A program made the translations under genes and the position numbers. Below the pieces are notes generated by a model. That model did not search any database. It saw only the letters and a program-made list of their open reading frames with translations, and was not told the DNA's origin. From positions 1 to 27,134 of the forward strand of contig JAHHUH010000024.1 of NCBI GenBank assembly GCA_020024105.1: 27,134 nt of DNA, read 5' to 3'. The stretch is from Phascolarctobacterium sp. (GTDB lineage: Bacteria > Bacillota > Negativicutes > Acidaminococcales > Acidaminococcaceae). Below, one piece after another: positions 15,471 to 23,090 of the stretch. How positions within the stretch are numbered: position 1 is the first letter of the stretch; each line of letters begins with the position of its first letter.

Positions 15471-16649
15471 ATGAGAAAACTTTTTACTTCTGAATCTGTT
15501 ACTGAAGGACATCCCGACAAAATTGCCGACCAGATTTCTGATGCAGTTTTGGACGCTATTTTAGCTAATGATCCCAAAGGCCGTGTAGCTTGTGAAACAG
15601 TGGTTACTACTGGCCAAATTCATATTGTAGGTGAAATTTCCACCAGCTGCTATGTTGATATCCCCCGTATTGCCCGCGATACTGTAGTTAACATTGGCTA
15701 TGACCGTGCTAAATACGGTTTTGATGGTAACACCTGTGGTATTCTGATTTCCATAGATGAGCAGTCCCCCGATATTGCCATGGGCGTGGATAAAGCTCTG
15801 GAAGTGAAAGAGGGTCAGGCTGCAGAGGAAGAAACTGGTGCAGGTGACCAGGGGATGATGTTTGGTTATGCTACCAACGAAACTGAGAGCTATATGCCCA
15901 TGCCTGCTTATCTGGCGAATAAATTGGCCCTGCGTCTGACTGAAGTACGTAAAAACGGCACTCTGCCTTATCTTCGTCCCGATGGCAAGACCCAGGTAAC
16001 TGTTGAATATGAAAACGATAAGCCGGTACGTATTGATGCTATCGTTATTTCCTCCCAGCATGCTCCGGAAATTACCAATGAGCAGATTCGCAAGGATATT
16101 CTGGAACAGGTTATTCATGCTGTCGTACCTGCAGAAATGCTGGACGCTGTTACCAAATACTATATTAATCCTACCGGCCGCTTTGTAATTGGTGGTCCCC
16201 AGGGTGACTCCGGCCTGACCGGTCGTAAAATTATTGTAGATACCTATGGCGGTATGGCTCGTCATGGCGGCGGTGCCTTCTCCGGTAAGGACCCATCCAA
16301 GGTAGACCGTAGTGCAGCCTATGCAGCCCGCTATGTTGCTAAAAACGTAGTAGCTGCAGGCCTGGCTGATAAATGCGAAATCCAATTGGCCTATGCCATT
16401 GGTGTAGCTCAGCCCGTATCCGTTTTGGTAGAAACCTTTGGTACTGCTAAGGTTGCGGAAGAAAAGATTGCTGAATTAGTACGCAAAAACTTCTCCTTAA
16501 GCCCCAGCGGTATTATTAAAGAGCTGGATTTGCTGCGTCCTATTTACAAGCAGACCGCGGCTTATGGTCATTTTGGCCGTACCGATGTTGATCTGCCCTG
16601 GGAGCATACTGACAAAGCAGCTGCTTTAAGGGAACAGGCAGGACTCTAA
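15471..16649 (+). CDS. metK: S-adenosylmethionine synthetase MetK
   Basis: MetK condenses ATP and methionine into SAM. Signatures are SESVTEGHPDKIADQISD at the N-terminus, GAGDQGMMFGYA (the family's conserved loop region) and GGAFSGKDPSKVDRSAAY. At 392 aa it is full length. The ATG follows AAAGGAGA. It is a single-gene unit framed by its own promoter/riboswitch and a strong terminator. Confidence 0.98.
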   Translation: MRKLFTSESVTEGHPDKIADQISDAVLDAILANDPKGRVACETVVTTGQIHIVGEISTSCYVDIPRIARDTVVNIGYDRAKYGFDGNTCGILISIDEQSPDIAMGVDKALEVKEGQAAEEETGAGDQGMMFGYATNETESYMPMPAYLANKLALRLTEVRKNGTLPYLRPDGKTQVTVEYENDKPVRIDAIVISSQHAPEITNEQIRKDILEQVIHAVVPAEMLDAVTKYYINPTGRFVIGGPQGDSGLTGRKIIVDTYGGMARHGGGAFSGKDPSKVDRSAAYAARYVAKNVVAAGLADKCEIQLAYAIGVAQPVSVLVETFGTAKVAEEKIAELVRKNFSLSPSGIIKELDLLRPIYKQTAAYGHFGRTDVDLPWEHTDKAAALREQAGL

Positions 16650-16665
16650 GAAGTAAATAAAAATT

Positions 16666-16709
16666 AAGAGCATTGGTCTCTGCTACAGCAGTAACCAATG
16701 CTCTTTTTC
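16666..16709 (+). terminator. Terminator after metK
   Basis: A 12-bp stem (16666-16677 with 16694-16705) carries an additional small CTGC/GCAG helix in its loop and ends in a T-run. Confidence 0.92.
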
Positions 16710-16752
16710 TTTAGGTAAGAAAGTAGGCTGACTAAGACTAAAATAGTTCTGA

Positions 16753-16783
16753 AAAGCAAAAAAACCTGCTCTAAAGAGCAGGT
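16753..16783 (-). terminator. Terminator after rpsT (minus strand)
   Basis: ACCTGCTC (16764-16771) pairs with GAGCAGGT (16776-16783) around TAAA. Read on the minus strand it runs into seven Ts, 12 bases past the rpsT stop codon. Confidence 0.88.
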
Positions 16784-16795
16784 CAGTCTTGAAAA

Positions 16796-17059
16796 TTAGC
16801 CTAAAGCGTTAATTTTTTTAGCAAGTCTGGATTTTTTGCGAGCTGCAGCATTCTTATGGATAATGCCTTTGCGAGCTGCTTTATCGATCAAACCGGAAGC
16901 AGTAGCGAAAGTAGCTTTTGCGTCTTCTTGAGCGCCGGTTTCAGTTAAAGCAACAACCTTACGAGAAGCATTACGAAGAGCTGCTTTCATCGGAGCATTT
17001 TTAGCACGACGTTCTGCGTCGGTTTTTACACTACGGATAGAAGATTTAATATTCGGCAA
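16796..17059 (-). CDS. rpsT: 30S ribosomal protein S20
   Basis: The 87-aa, Lys/Arg/Ala-rich protein starts MPNIKSSIRSVKTDAERRAKN, the S20 signature, and ends in a helical basic tail; S20 binds the 5' domain and helix 44 of 16S rRNA. The start codon is TTG (17057-17059 on the plus strand), 8 bases after AGGAGG. No ATG alternative preserves the conserved N-terminus. Enterobacterial rpsT also starts with UUG and is translationally autoregulated, which may be relevant here. It is monocistronic and divergent from lepA. Confidence 0.96.
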   Translation of the reverse strand: MPNIKSSIRSVKTDAERRAKNAPMKAALRNASRKVVALTETGAQEDAKATFATASGLIDKAARKGIIHKNAAARKKSRLAKKINALG

Positions 17060-17095
17060 CTAAGTTCACCTCCTGAGTTTTACTTGTACTGGAAT

Positions 17096-17124
17096 ATTCT
17101 ATCACATGCGCATATATTGTGCAA
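17096..17124 (-). promoter_or_regulatory. rpsT promoter
   Basis: On the minus strand TAGAAT (17096-17101) is preceded by TGA (extended -10), with TTGCAC (17119-17124) 17 bases upstream as a weak -35. The leader to the start codon is only about 30 bases. Confidence 0.6.
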
Positions 17125-17191
17125 GGTTTTTATCTAAAAAAGTACAAAATATAGACACATTCCGCCTAAAAAACTTCTTTAGGTTGTTCAC

Positions 17192-17221
17192 TTGTCAGTT
17201 TTTGGATAAAAATGTTATAAT
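17192..17221 (+). promoter_or_regulatory. lepA promoter
   Basis: TTGTCA (17192-17197, 5/6) and TATAAT (17216-17221) are 18 bases apart, and the -10 carries the TGT extension. It fixes the lepA start downstream and excludes the longer reading frame from 17106. Confidence 0.8.
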
Positions 17222-17270
17222 GATTAGTACTGTAAAAATAAAATTTAAATTTCTTATAAAGGAGCTTATG

Positions 17271-19067
17271 ATGGAGCAAAAAAAAATTCGTAACTTTTCC
17301 ATTATTGCCCATATCGACCATGGGAAATCTACATTGGCCGACCGTTTAATTGAATACACCGGTACCTTGACGAAAAGGGAGATGGAAAACCAGATTCTGG
17401 ATTCTATGGACCTGGAAAGGGAGCGTGGTATTACTATTAAGGCTCAGGCCGTCCGCAGCATTTACAAGGCCCGTGATGGTCAGGAATATATGTTAAATTT
17501 TATCGATACCCCTGGTCACGTTGACTTTACCTATGAGGTATCCCGTGCTTTAGCTGCCTGTGAGGGTGCACTGCTGGTTATTGACGCTACCCAGGGCATT
17601 GAGGCACAAACATTGGCTAACGTTTATCTAGCCTTGGATAATGACCTGGAAATTATTCCCGTTGTCAATAAAATTGACCTGCCCAGTGCAGATCCGGAGC
17701 ATGTCAAAAAAGAGATAGAGGATGTTATTGGCATAGATGCCTCCGATGCCGTGCTTTGTAGTGCTAAGACCGGCATTGGTATAGAGGATGTTTTAGAGGC
17801 CATTGTTGCCCGTGTGCCTGCCCCTGCCGGTGAGCCGGAGCAGCCTTTGAAGGCTTTGGTTTTTGACTCTAAATTTGACGCCTATAAGGGTGTAGTACTC
17901 TATGTACGTATTATTGACGGTGTCCTAAAAAAAGGCATGAAGATCAGGATGATGGCTACTGGTGCAGAATTTGATGTTACCGAGGTCGGTTATTTTAAGC
18001 CCGGCATTATGAATGTGGATGCTCTGGAGCCCGGTCAGGTAGGCTTCTTTGCTGCTGCTATTAAGAATGTTAAGGATGCCCGTGTAGGTGATACTGTTAC
18101 TGATGCTGCTAATCCTGCTCCTGCACCCCTGCCTGGTTATCGTAAGGCTACCCCCATGGTTTTCTGCGGTCTTTATCCGGTGGAGAATTCTGAATATGAT
18201 AATTTACGTGATGCACTGGAAAAATTGCAGCTGAACGATGCTTCCCTGGTTTTTGAACCGGAAACCTCCGTTGCTTTGGGCTTCGGCTTCCGTTGCGGCT
18301 TCTTAGGCCTGCTACATATGGATGTTATTAAGGAGCGCCTGGAACGTGAATATGGCTTAAATCTGATTACTACTGCTCCTAACGTAATTTACCAGGTATA
18401 TCGTACCAATGGTGATGTGGAGGTAGTGGACAATCCATCCAACTTCCCCGACCCCACTGTAATTGAGCACGTGGAAGAGCCATATGTTAATGCTACTATT
18501 ATTGTGCCCAAGGATTATGTGGGCTCCGTTATGGAATTGAGCCAGGAAAAACGCGGTGAATATGATAATATGACCTATTTGGATGAAACCCGTGTTATGA
18601 TTCACTATGCATTACCTTTAAGTGAAATTATTTATGACTATTTTGACCGTTTAAAATCCGTTACCCGTGGCTATGCTTCTCTGGACTATGAGCTGAGCGG
18701 CTATCGTCCCTCTAACCTGGTCAAGGTGGATATTCTTCTGAATGGTGACCCTGTGGACGCGTTGTCCGCTATTGTCCATCGTGAAAAGGCTGTTTACCGT
18801 GGACGTCAGCTGGTAGAAAAGCTGCGTGGACTGATTCCCCGCCAGATGTTCGAAATTCCGGTACAGGCAACCATTGGTACCAAGGTCATTGCCCGTGAAA
18901 ATGTACGCGCCATGCGTAAGGACGTTTTGGCTAAATGCTATGGTGGCGATATCAGTCGTAAACGTAAGCTTTTGGAAAAACAAAAGGAAGGCAAAAAGCG
19001 TATGAAGCAGGTCGGTAGTGTAGAATTACCGCAAGAGGCTTTCATGGCTATTTTGAAAATGGATTAA
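17271..19067 (+). CDS. lepA: Elongation factor 4 (LepA) GTPase
   Basis: LepA/EF4 is a ribosome-associated translational GTPase linked to initiation/30S biogenesis and back-translocation. G1 AHIDHGKS (13-20), RGIT (52-55), G3 DTPGH (79-83) and G4 NKID (133-136) are intact. The EF-G-like domains and the LepA-specific C-terminal domain (KDVLAKCYGGDISRKRKLLEKQK) follow. The frame is open from 17106, but the promoter -10 lies at 17216 and AAGGAG at 17259-17264, so the ATG at 17271 is the start, giving 598 aa, the family length. The ATG at 17268 is too close to the binding site. Confidence 0.97.
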   Translation: MEQKKIRNFSIIAHIDHGKSTLADRLIEYTGTLTKREMENQILDSMDLERERGITIKAQAVRSIYKARDGQEYMLNFIDTPGHVDFTYEVSRALAACEGALLVIDATQGIEAQTLANVYLALDNDLEIIPVVNKIDLPSADPEHVKKEIEDVIGIDASDAVLCSAKTGIGIEDVLEAIVARVPAPAGEPEQPLKALVFDSKFDAYKGVVLYVRIIDGVLKKGMKIRMMATGAEFDVTEVGYFKPGIMNVDALEPGQVGFFAAAIKNVKDARVGDTVTDAANPAPAPLPGYRKATPMVFCGLYPVENSEYDNLRDALEKLQLNDASLVFEPETSVALGFGFRCGFLGLLHMDVIKERLEREYGLNLITTAPNVIYQVYRTNGDVEVVDNPSNFPDPTVIEHVEEPYVNATIIVPKDYVGSVMELSQEKRGEYDNMTYLDETRVMIHYALPLSEIIYDYFDRLKSVTRGYASLDYELSGYRPSNLVKVDILLNGDPVDALSAIVHREKAVYRGRQLVEKLRGLIPRQMFEIPVQATIGTKVIARENVRAMRKDVLAKCYGGDISRKRKLLEKQKEGKKRMKQVGSVELPQEAFMAILKMD

Positions 19068-19070
19068 AAT

Positions 19071-20096
19071 ATGCAGCATGTAAGTATTGACAGAAATTTG
19101 TCAACATACCTAAAAGGTATAGGCATTATTATAATGGTTATGTGGCATTCTTTTGATAATCCTGATTGGTATGCTTCTACGATAAGTTATCCATATTTGT
19201 TACCATATACCAAAGAGATAGGTACATTTGGCGGTTTTGCTGTTGTGGCTATGTTTATGTTTTTGACTGGATACACATATTATTTTCACAAAGATAAGAG
19301 TTGTAAGTATTCCTTAAGAAAAATATCTGTTTTTCTGTTGGATTATTGGATTGTACTGTTTTCTTTAGTTGCTTTAGCTGCTTATTTTTGTGATTATATA
19401 ATAAGACCTTTAAATATTTTACAAGAAATGTTTTCTTTCAAAAGAGAAGTAATGTTGTTTTCTTGGTATATTCTTATGTATATTGAGATAATGTTTTTTT
19501 TGCCTTTCTTACATTGGACATTAGAAAACTATCGTATGAAAAAGGCAGCTCTTATAATAATTATTATTTTTATTGTAGTATTTTTAGTACAAGAAGTATT
19601 AAAAATTTATGATTTGAGAGGAACTGTTTTATATGAGATAGTATCCCATGATTTTATGAAGTCAATGCCTATGGCCATATTAGGTTATTTGATGGCTAAG
19701 TATGATTTGTTTTCTAGATTATATGAAAAAATAGGAAAGAATAACTTGTACTATATTATTTGTTTGACTGCTTTTTTAGCTTATCATCTAGTAAGTAAAC
19801 AGAATATTATTTGTACTCCTTTATGGATTTTATTTCTATATAAACTCAATTTATCTTACAATAAGTACATACAAGAGTTGATTCTTTTGCTTGGCCGTCA
19901 TTCCATGAATATTTGGTTTTTCCAATGTATTTTCTTTGGGGCTGCGACGAGAGAAGTTTTCCAACCTTTGGGATTCTTACCTTATTATCCACCACTAGTA
20001 GTCATGTGGATACTTTTTCTCTGTATGTTGGCTTCTCTTGTTTTTACACCTGTGCAGAGGTTATTTCAACCTAAGGTAGAAGCCTTATTTAAATAA
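19071..20096 (+). CDS. Acyltransferase-3 family integral membrane protein
   Basis: The 341-aa protein is almost entirely hydrophobic helices (about ten). Its start, RNLSTYLKGIGIIIMVMWHS, matches the acyltransferase-3 (OafA/WecH-like) pattern with a conserved His26, and GRHSMNIWFFQCIFF resembles the family's late G-x-x-S-hhhYhhH block, though with Gln in place of the usual His. Members O-acylate sugars or peptidoglycan/polysaccharide at the inner membrane; the acceptor is unknown. Codons (TTA, ATA, AGA, TTT) are clearly more AT-rich than in lepA and hemW. It starts 3 bases after lepA with no clear ribosome binding site, so translation is probably coupled, and ends in its own terminator. It likely is a recent insertion. 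Confidence 0.82.
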   Translation: MQHVSIDRNLSTYLKGIGIIIMVMWHSFDNPDWYASTISYPYLLPYTKEIGTFGGFAVVAMFMFLTGYTYYFHKDKSCKYSLRKISVFLLDYWIVLFSLVALAAYFCDYIIRPLNILQEMFSFKREVMLFSWYILMYIEIMFFLPFLHWTLENYRMKKAALIIIIIFIVVFLVQEVLKIYDLRGTVLYEIVSHDFMKSMPMAILGYLMAKYDLFSRLYEKIGKNNLYYIICLTAFLAYHLVSKQNIICTPLWILFLYKLNLSYNKYIQELILLLGRHSMNIWFFQCIFFGAATREVFQPLGFLPYYPPLVVMWILFLCMLASLVFTPVQRLFQPKVEALFK

Positions 20097-20111
20097 AAAT
20101 TTGGATATAGT

Positions 20112-20140
20112 AAAAGCACTGTAATTTTACAGTGCTTTTT
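20112..20140 (+). terminator. Terminator after the acyltransferase gene
   Basis: AAAAGCACTGTA (20112-20123) pairs with TACAGTGCTTTT (20128-20139) around ATTT, with a short T-run. It ends only about 6 bases before the hemW ribosome binding site. Confidence 0.85.
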
Positions 20141-20159
20141 GTATAAGAGGATGGTATAT

Positions 20160-21314
20160 ATGAAGAAAAATACAGAAATTCAAGCGGTCTATGTCCATAT
20201 TCCTTTCTGTGTCCAGAAATGTAGCTACTGTGATTTTGCTTCCTCCGCCTGTCATGATATCCAGGTCATGGAACGCTATACTGCGGCTCTCTGCCGGGAG
20301 ATTGCTGCCGGAGGAGCTGTACACCTGCCCGTAGCTGAGCAGGCTACCATTTATTTTGGTGGGGGGACTCCCTCCACCCTACCCACGGAATGTATTGCTA
20401 AAATAGTGGCGGCACTGAAGCAGTATGGCTACTGGCAAAAGTCGGCAGAGGCTACTATTGAGGTAAATCCCGGTACGGCAGATTTGACGAAGTTGCAGAC
20501 CCTATGGGAGCTGGGCTTTGACCGTATTAGCTTTGGCATCCAGTCTCTTAATAATGAAGAATTACGGACCATCGGACGTATCCATAGCGCAGAGGAGGCC
20601 CTGGAGGCTCTGACTTTAGCTAAGCAGGCCGGCTTTAACCGTATTAGTGGTGATTTGATTTATGCCCTGCCAGGACAGACTCCGGCTAGCCTGCGTAAAA
20701 CCTTGACAGGCTTGACTGCTACCGGTATTGAGCACATTTCCGTCTATGGACTGATTCTAGAAGAGGGGACGCCTCTTTATCAGCTGGTGGAGCAGGGACG
20801 GCTTAGTCTACCTGATGAGGACGTGGCAGCTGATATGTACGAGCTGGTCCAGTCCTATCTGAAGGAGCAGGGCTATCAACGCTACGAAATTTCTAATTAT
20901 GCTAAGGCGGGGCAGTATTCCCGTCATAATATGGTTTATTGGCGCTACCAGCCCTATGCTGCTTTTGGAGCGGCGGCCTGTGGCTTTGATGGGCAGAGCC
21001 GTTATATAGCTCCTAGCAGGGTCGAAGCTTACACAGAACAGTCTCCCAAGCTGCAATATGAGCAGGAGCGGTTGACACATGCAGAACTTTTGGGAGAATT
21101 TATGTTTATGGGTTTACGTAAGACGGAGGGTGTTAGTCTAACAGAGGTACGGGAACGCTTTCAGGTAGACGTTTTGACACGCTTTGCCGAAGACCTACAG
21201 CCTTTTTTCCAGCGTCAGCTGCTTATTTATGATGCAGCAGGTGATAATTTGCGTTTATCCGAGGCAGGAATGGAATTAGGAAACTTAGTTTTTGAAATCT
21301 TTGTGACAGTTTAA
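20160..21314 (+). CDS. hemW: HemW, radical SAM heme chaperone
   Basis: The radical SAM motif is Cys17-x3-Cys21-x2-Cys24 in FCVQKCSYCDF, followed by GGGTPS and SFGIQSLNNEELRTIGR, typical of the HemN-like family. Proteins of this type next to lepA/hrcA are HemW, which binds heme and delivers it to apo-proteins, rather than coproporphyrinogen dehydrogenase HemN. At 384 aa it has HemW's length. The ATG at 20160 is 8 bases after AGAGGA; the TTG at 20139 lies in a terminator T-run and is not used. No promoter is evident between the terminator and the gene. Confidence 0.92.
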   Translation: MKKNTEIQAVYVHIPFCVQKCSYCDFASSACHDIQVMERYTAALCREIAAGGAVHLPVAEQATIYFGGGTPSTLPTECIAKIVAALKQYGYWQKSAEATIEVNPGTADLTKLQTLWELGFDRISFGIQSLNNEELRTIGRIHSAEEALEALTLAKQAGFNRISGDLIYALPGQTPASLRKTLTGLTATGIEHISVYGLILEEGTPLYQLVEQGRLSLPDEDVAADMYELVQSYLKEQGYQRYEISNYAKAGQYSRHNMVYWRYQPYAAFGAAACGFDGQSRYIAPSRVEAYTEQSPKLQYEQERLTHAELLGEFMFMGLRKTEGVSLTEVRERFQVDVLTRFAEDLQPFFQRQLLIYDAAGDNLRLSEAGMELGNLVFEIFVTV

Positions 21315-21332
21315 TATTTATGGGGTTTTGAG

Positions 21333-21361
21333 TTGACAAGGTACTAAGGTAGTGCTATTCT
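21333..21361 (+). promoter_or_regulatory. Promoter of the hrcA-grpE-dnaK-dnaJ operon
   Basis: A perfect -35 TTGACA (21333-21338) is 17 bases from TATTCT (21356-21361, 4/6). Transcription would start near 21368, just before the CIRCE operator. Confidence 0.8.
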
Positions 21362-21373
21362 ATTATCAAGATG

Positions 21374-21400
21374 TTAGCACTCCTGGGATGTGAGTGCTAA
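21374..21400. promoter_or_regulatory. CIRCE operator (HrcA binding site)
   Basis: Perfect TTAGCACTC-N9-GAGTGCTAA, the consensus heat-shock operator. It lies just downstream of the promoter and 20 bases before the hrcA start, so HrcA should block its own operon at normal temperature. Confidence 0.98.
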
Positions 21401-21420
21401 CAAAAGATAGAGGTGGGAAT

Positions 21421-22443
21421 ATGTTAAATGAAAGAAAGAGAAAAATTCTCCAACTTGTAATTGAAGATTACATTTCCACTGCAGAACCAGTCGGTTCAAG
21501 AACCATTGCCCGGAAGTATGATTTGGGGATTAGCCCCGCTACTATCCGTAATGAAATGAGTGACTTGGAAATGCTGGGCTATCTGGAGCAGCCACACACC
21601 TCAGCTGGTCGTGTACCCTCTGCCCAGGCTTATCGTTTCTATGTGGATTCACTGATTGAGCCAGGTTCCTTAACTGATAATGATATGGCGCTCATTAACA
21701 GCTGGTACAAGGAAAGACGTCGAAGTATCGATGAAATTTTCCAGTCCACCGCTAAAATCCTTTCCCGGATGACGCAAAACGTTTCCATGGTTTTAGCGAA
21801 TAAGGATGCTGGAGCAGCTTTTCGTTATATAAAGTTTTTACCCTTAGATACCAATCACGCTATTCTCTGCATTATTACTGATGATGGTAATGTTGATAAC
21901 TGCGTAGTTGAAATTCCCATGGGCATGAGCTCTGAGGAAATGGATTATATGGCCGGCAGAATTAGCCGGGTCCTGGAGGGTAGAGATGTAGCGGACATTA
22001 ATAGTGCGTTACTGGATGAAATCCACACGGACGTTGCCGAAGACCGGGTGCTCTTTGCTTCCTTAATCAATACGATTAAACGTATGCGTAATAAGCATCA
22101 ACGGCAGAAGGTTTTCTTAGGCGGCACCAAACAGATTTTAAGCCAGCCGGAGTTTCAGGATGTGGAAAGAGTTAAGAGCCTTTTAGGCATTCTGGAAGAG
22201 GAAAAGGTGGTCAGGGATCTGCTGGTGGCAGGCGAGGATAGCGGCTTGCGCGTTACCATTGGTACGGAAAACAAGTTTACAGGCATCCAGGACTGCAGTA
22301 TGGTGCAGGCTACTTACCGCTTGAATGGTCAGATTGTGGGTACCATGGCCGTGCTTGGACCGACTCGTATGGAGTACGGTAAGGTTATTACGGTAATGGA
22401 TTATCTACACAAGTATTTGAAGACAATGTTTGAAAGCAAGTAA
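21421..22443 (+). CDS. hrcA: Heat-inducible transcription repressor HrcA
   Basis: HrcA binds CIRCE and is kept active by the GroEL/ES chaperonin; unfolded protein load releases it. The N-terminal winged helix starts MLNERKRKILQLVIEDYISTAEPVGSRTIARK and includes ISPATIRNEMSDLE, followed by HTSAGRVPS. A GAF-like domain follows and the C-terminus ends in the family MDYLHKYLKTMF. At 340 aa it is full length. The ATG at 21421 follows GAGGTGGG; the in-frame GTG at 21394 lies within CIRCE and is not used. Confidence 0.97.
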   Translation: MLNERKRKILQLVIEDYISTAEPVGSRTIARKYDLGISPATIRNEMSDLEMLGYLEQPHTSAGRVPSAQAYRFYVDSLIEPGSLTDNDMALINSWYKERRRSIDEIFQSTAKILSRMTQNVSMVLANKDAGAAFRYIKFLPLDTNHAILCIITDDGNVDNCVVEIPMGMSSEEMDYMAGRISRVLEGRDVADINSALLDEIHTDVAEDRVLFASLINTIKRMRNKHQRQKVFLGGTKQILSQPEFQDVERVKSLLGILEEEKVVRDLLVAGEDSGLRVTIGTENKFTGIQDCSMVQATYRLNGQIVGTMAVLGPTRMEYGKVITVMDYLHKYLKTMFESK

Positions 22444-22469
22444 GAATAAAAGTTAGAGGAGGAAGAGTT

Positions 22470-23030
22470 TTGCAAGAGGAAAAAATGCAGGATACCCAAA
22501 CCGAAGAAACTTCCACCGCTGAAGAAAAGGCACAGGCTCAGGCAGAAGCTGCTGAAGCAGCCGAAGAAGCTACTGTAGAAACAGTGGATGAAAAAGAAGC
22601 CCAGCTGGAAGAGCTGCAGAACAGATATTTACGTCTGCAGGCAGATTTTGATAATTTCCGCCGCCGCACCGCAGGTGAAAAGGAGCAGTTATCTGCTTTT
22701 GTTACCGCAGGTGTAGTTGGTAAGTTCTTAAAGGTTTTAGATAACTTTGAAAGAGCTGAACAGAGTGCAGAAAAAGCTGCTGATCTGGAGAGTTTCCTGA
22801 CTGGCATGAAGCAGATTCGACGTCAGTTTGAAGAAGCTTTTAAGGAATTGGGTGTAGAAGAAATTGCGGCTCAGAATTTAAAATTTGATCCTAATTTCCA
22901 CGAAGCTGTTATGCGTGGACAGAATCCGGAGCTGGAGGATGAAACCATTGATATGGTTTTTGAAAAAGGCTATAAATTAAAGGATCGCGTTATTCGTCAT
23001 AGTAAGGTAAGAGTTATCAGTAATGAATAA
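22470..23030 (+). CDS. grpE: GrpE, nucleotide exchange factor of DnaK
   Basis: GrpE releases ADP from DnaK. The 186-aa protein has a long Glu/Ala-rich N-terminal tail (1-45), a coiled-coil helix through RYLRLQADFDNFRRRT, and the beta domain with VMRGQNPELEDETIDMVFEKGYKLKDRVIRHSKVRV. The start is TTG at 22470, 7 bases after AGAGGAGG; the ATG at 22485 is too far from that site. Located between hrcA and dnaK as usual. Confidence 0.94.
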   Translation: MQEEKMQDTQTEETSTAEEKAQAQAEAAEAAEEATVETVDEKEAQLEELQNRYLRLQADFDNFRRRTAGEKEQLSAFVTAGVVGKFLKVLDNFERAEQSAEKAADLESFLTGMKQIRRQFEEAFKELGVEEIAAQNLKFDPNFHEAVMRGQNPELEDETIDMVFEKGYKLKDRVIRHSKVRVISNE

Positions 23031-23090
23031 TTACCGGTACTCAGTAAATAATTGATATTTTCTAAAGGTGTATTTTTAGGAGGAATAAAA

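Noticed and set aside
15561..16385. Long minus-strand open frame (274 codons) opposite metK
   Set aside because: It lies wholly within metK, has no ribosome binding site and encodes no recognisable protein; it follows from metK codon bias.
17106..17270. 55-residue N-terminal extension of LepA
   Set aside because: The promoter lies inside it, the ATG at 17271 has AAGGAG, and the family begins at that ATG.
20160..21314. Oxygen-independent coproporphyrinogen III oxidase (HemN)
   Set aside because: The length and the lepA/hrcA context fit HemW, and no other heme synthesis gene is nearby.
23031..23090. Second CIRCE element or promoter before dnaK
   Set aside because: No TTAGCACTC/GAGTGCTAA repeat and no acceptable -35/-10 pair occur in this 60-base gap.
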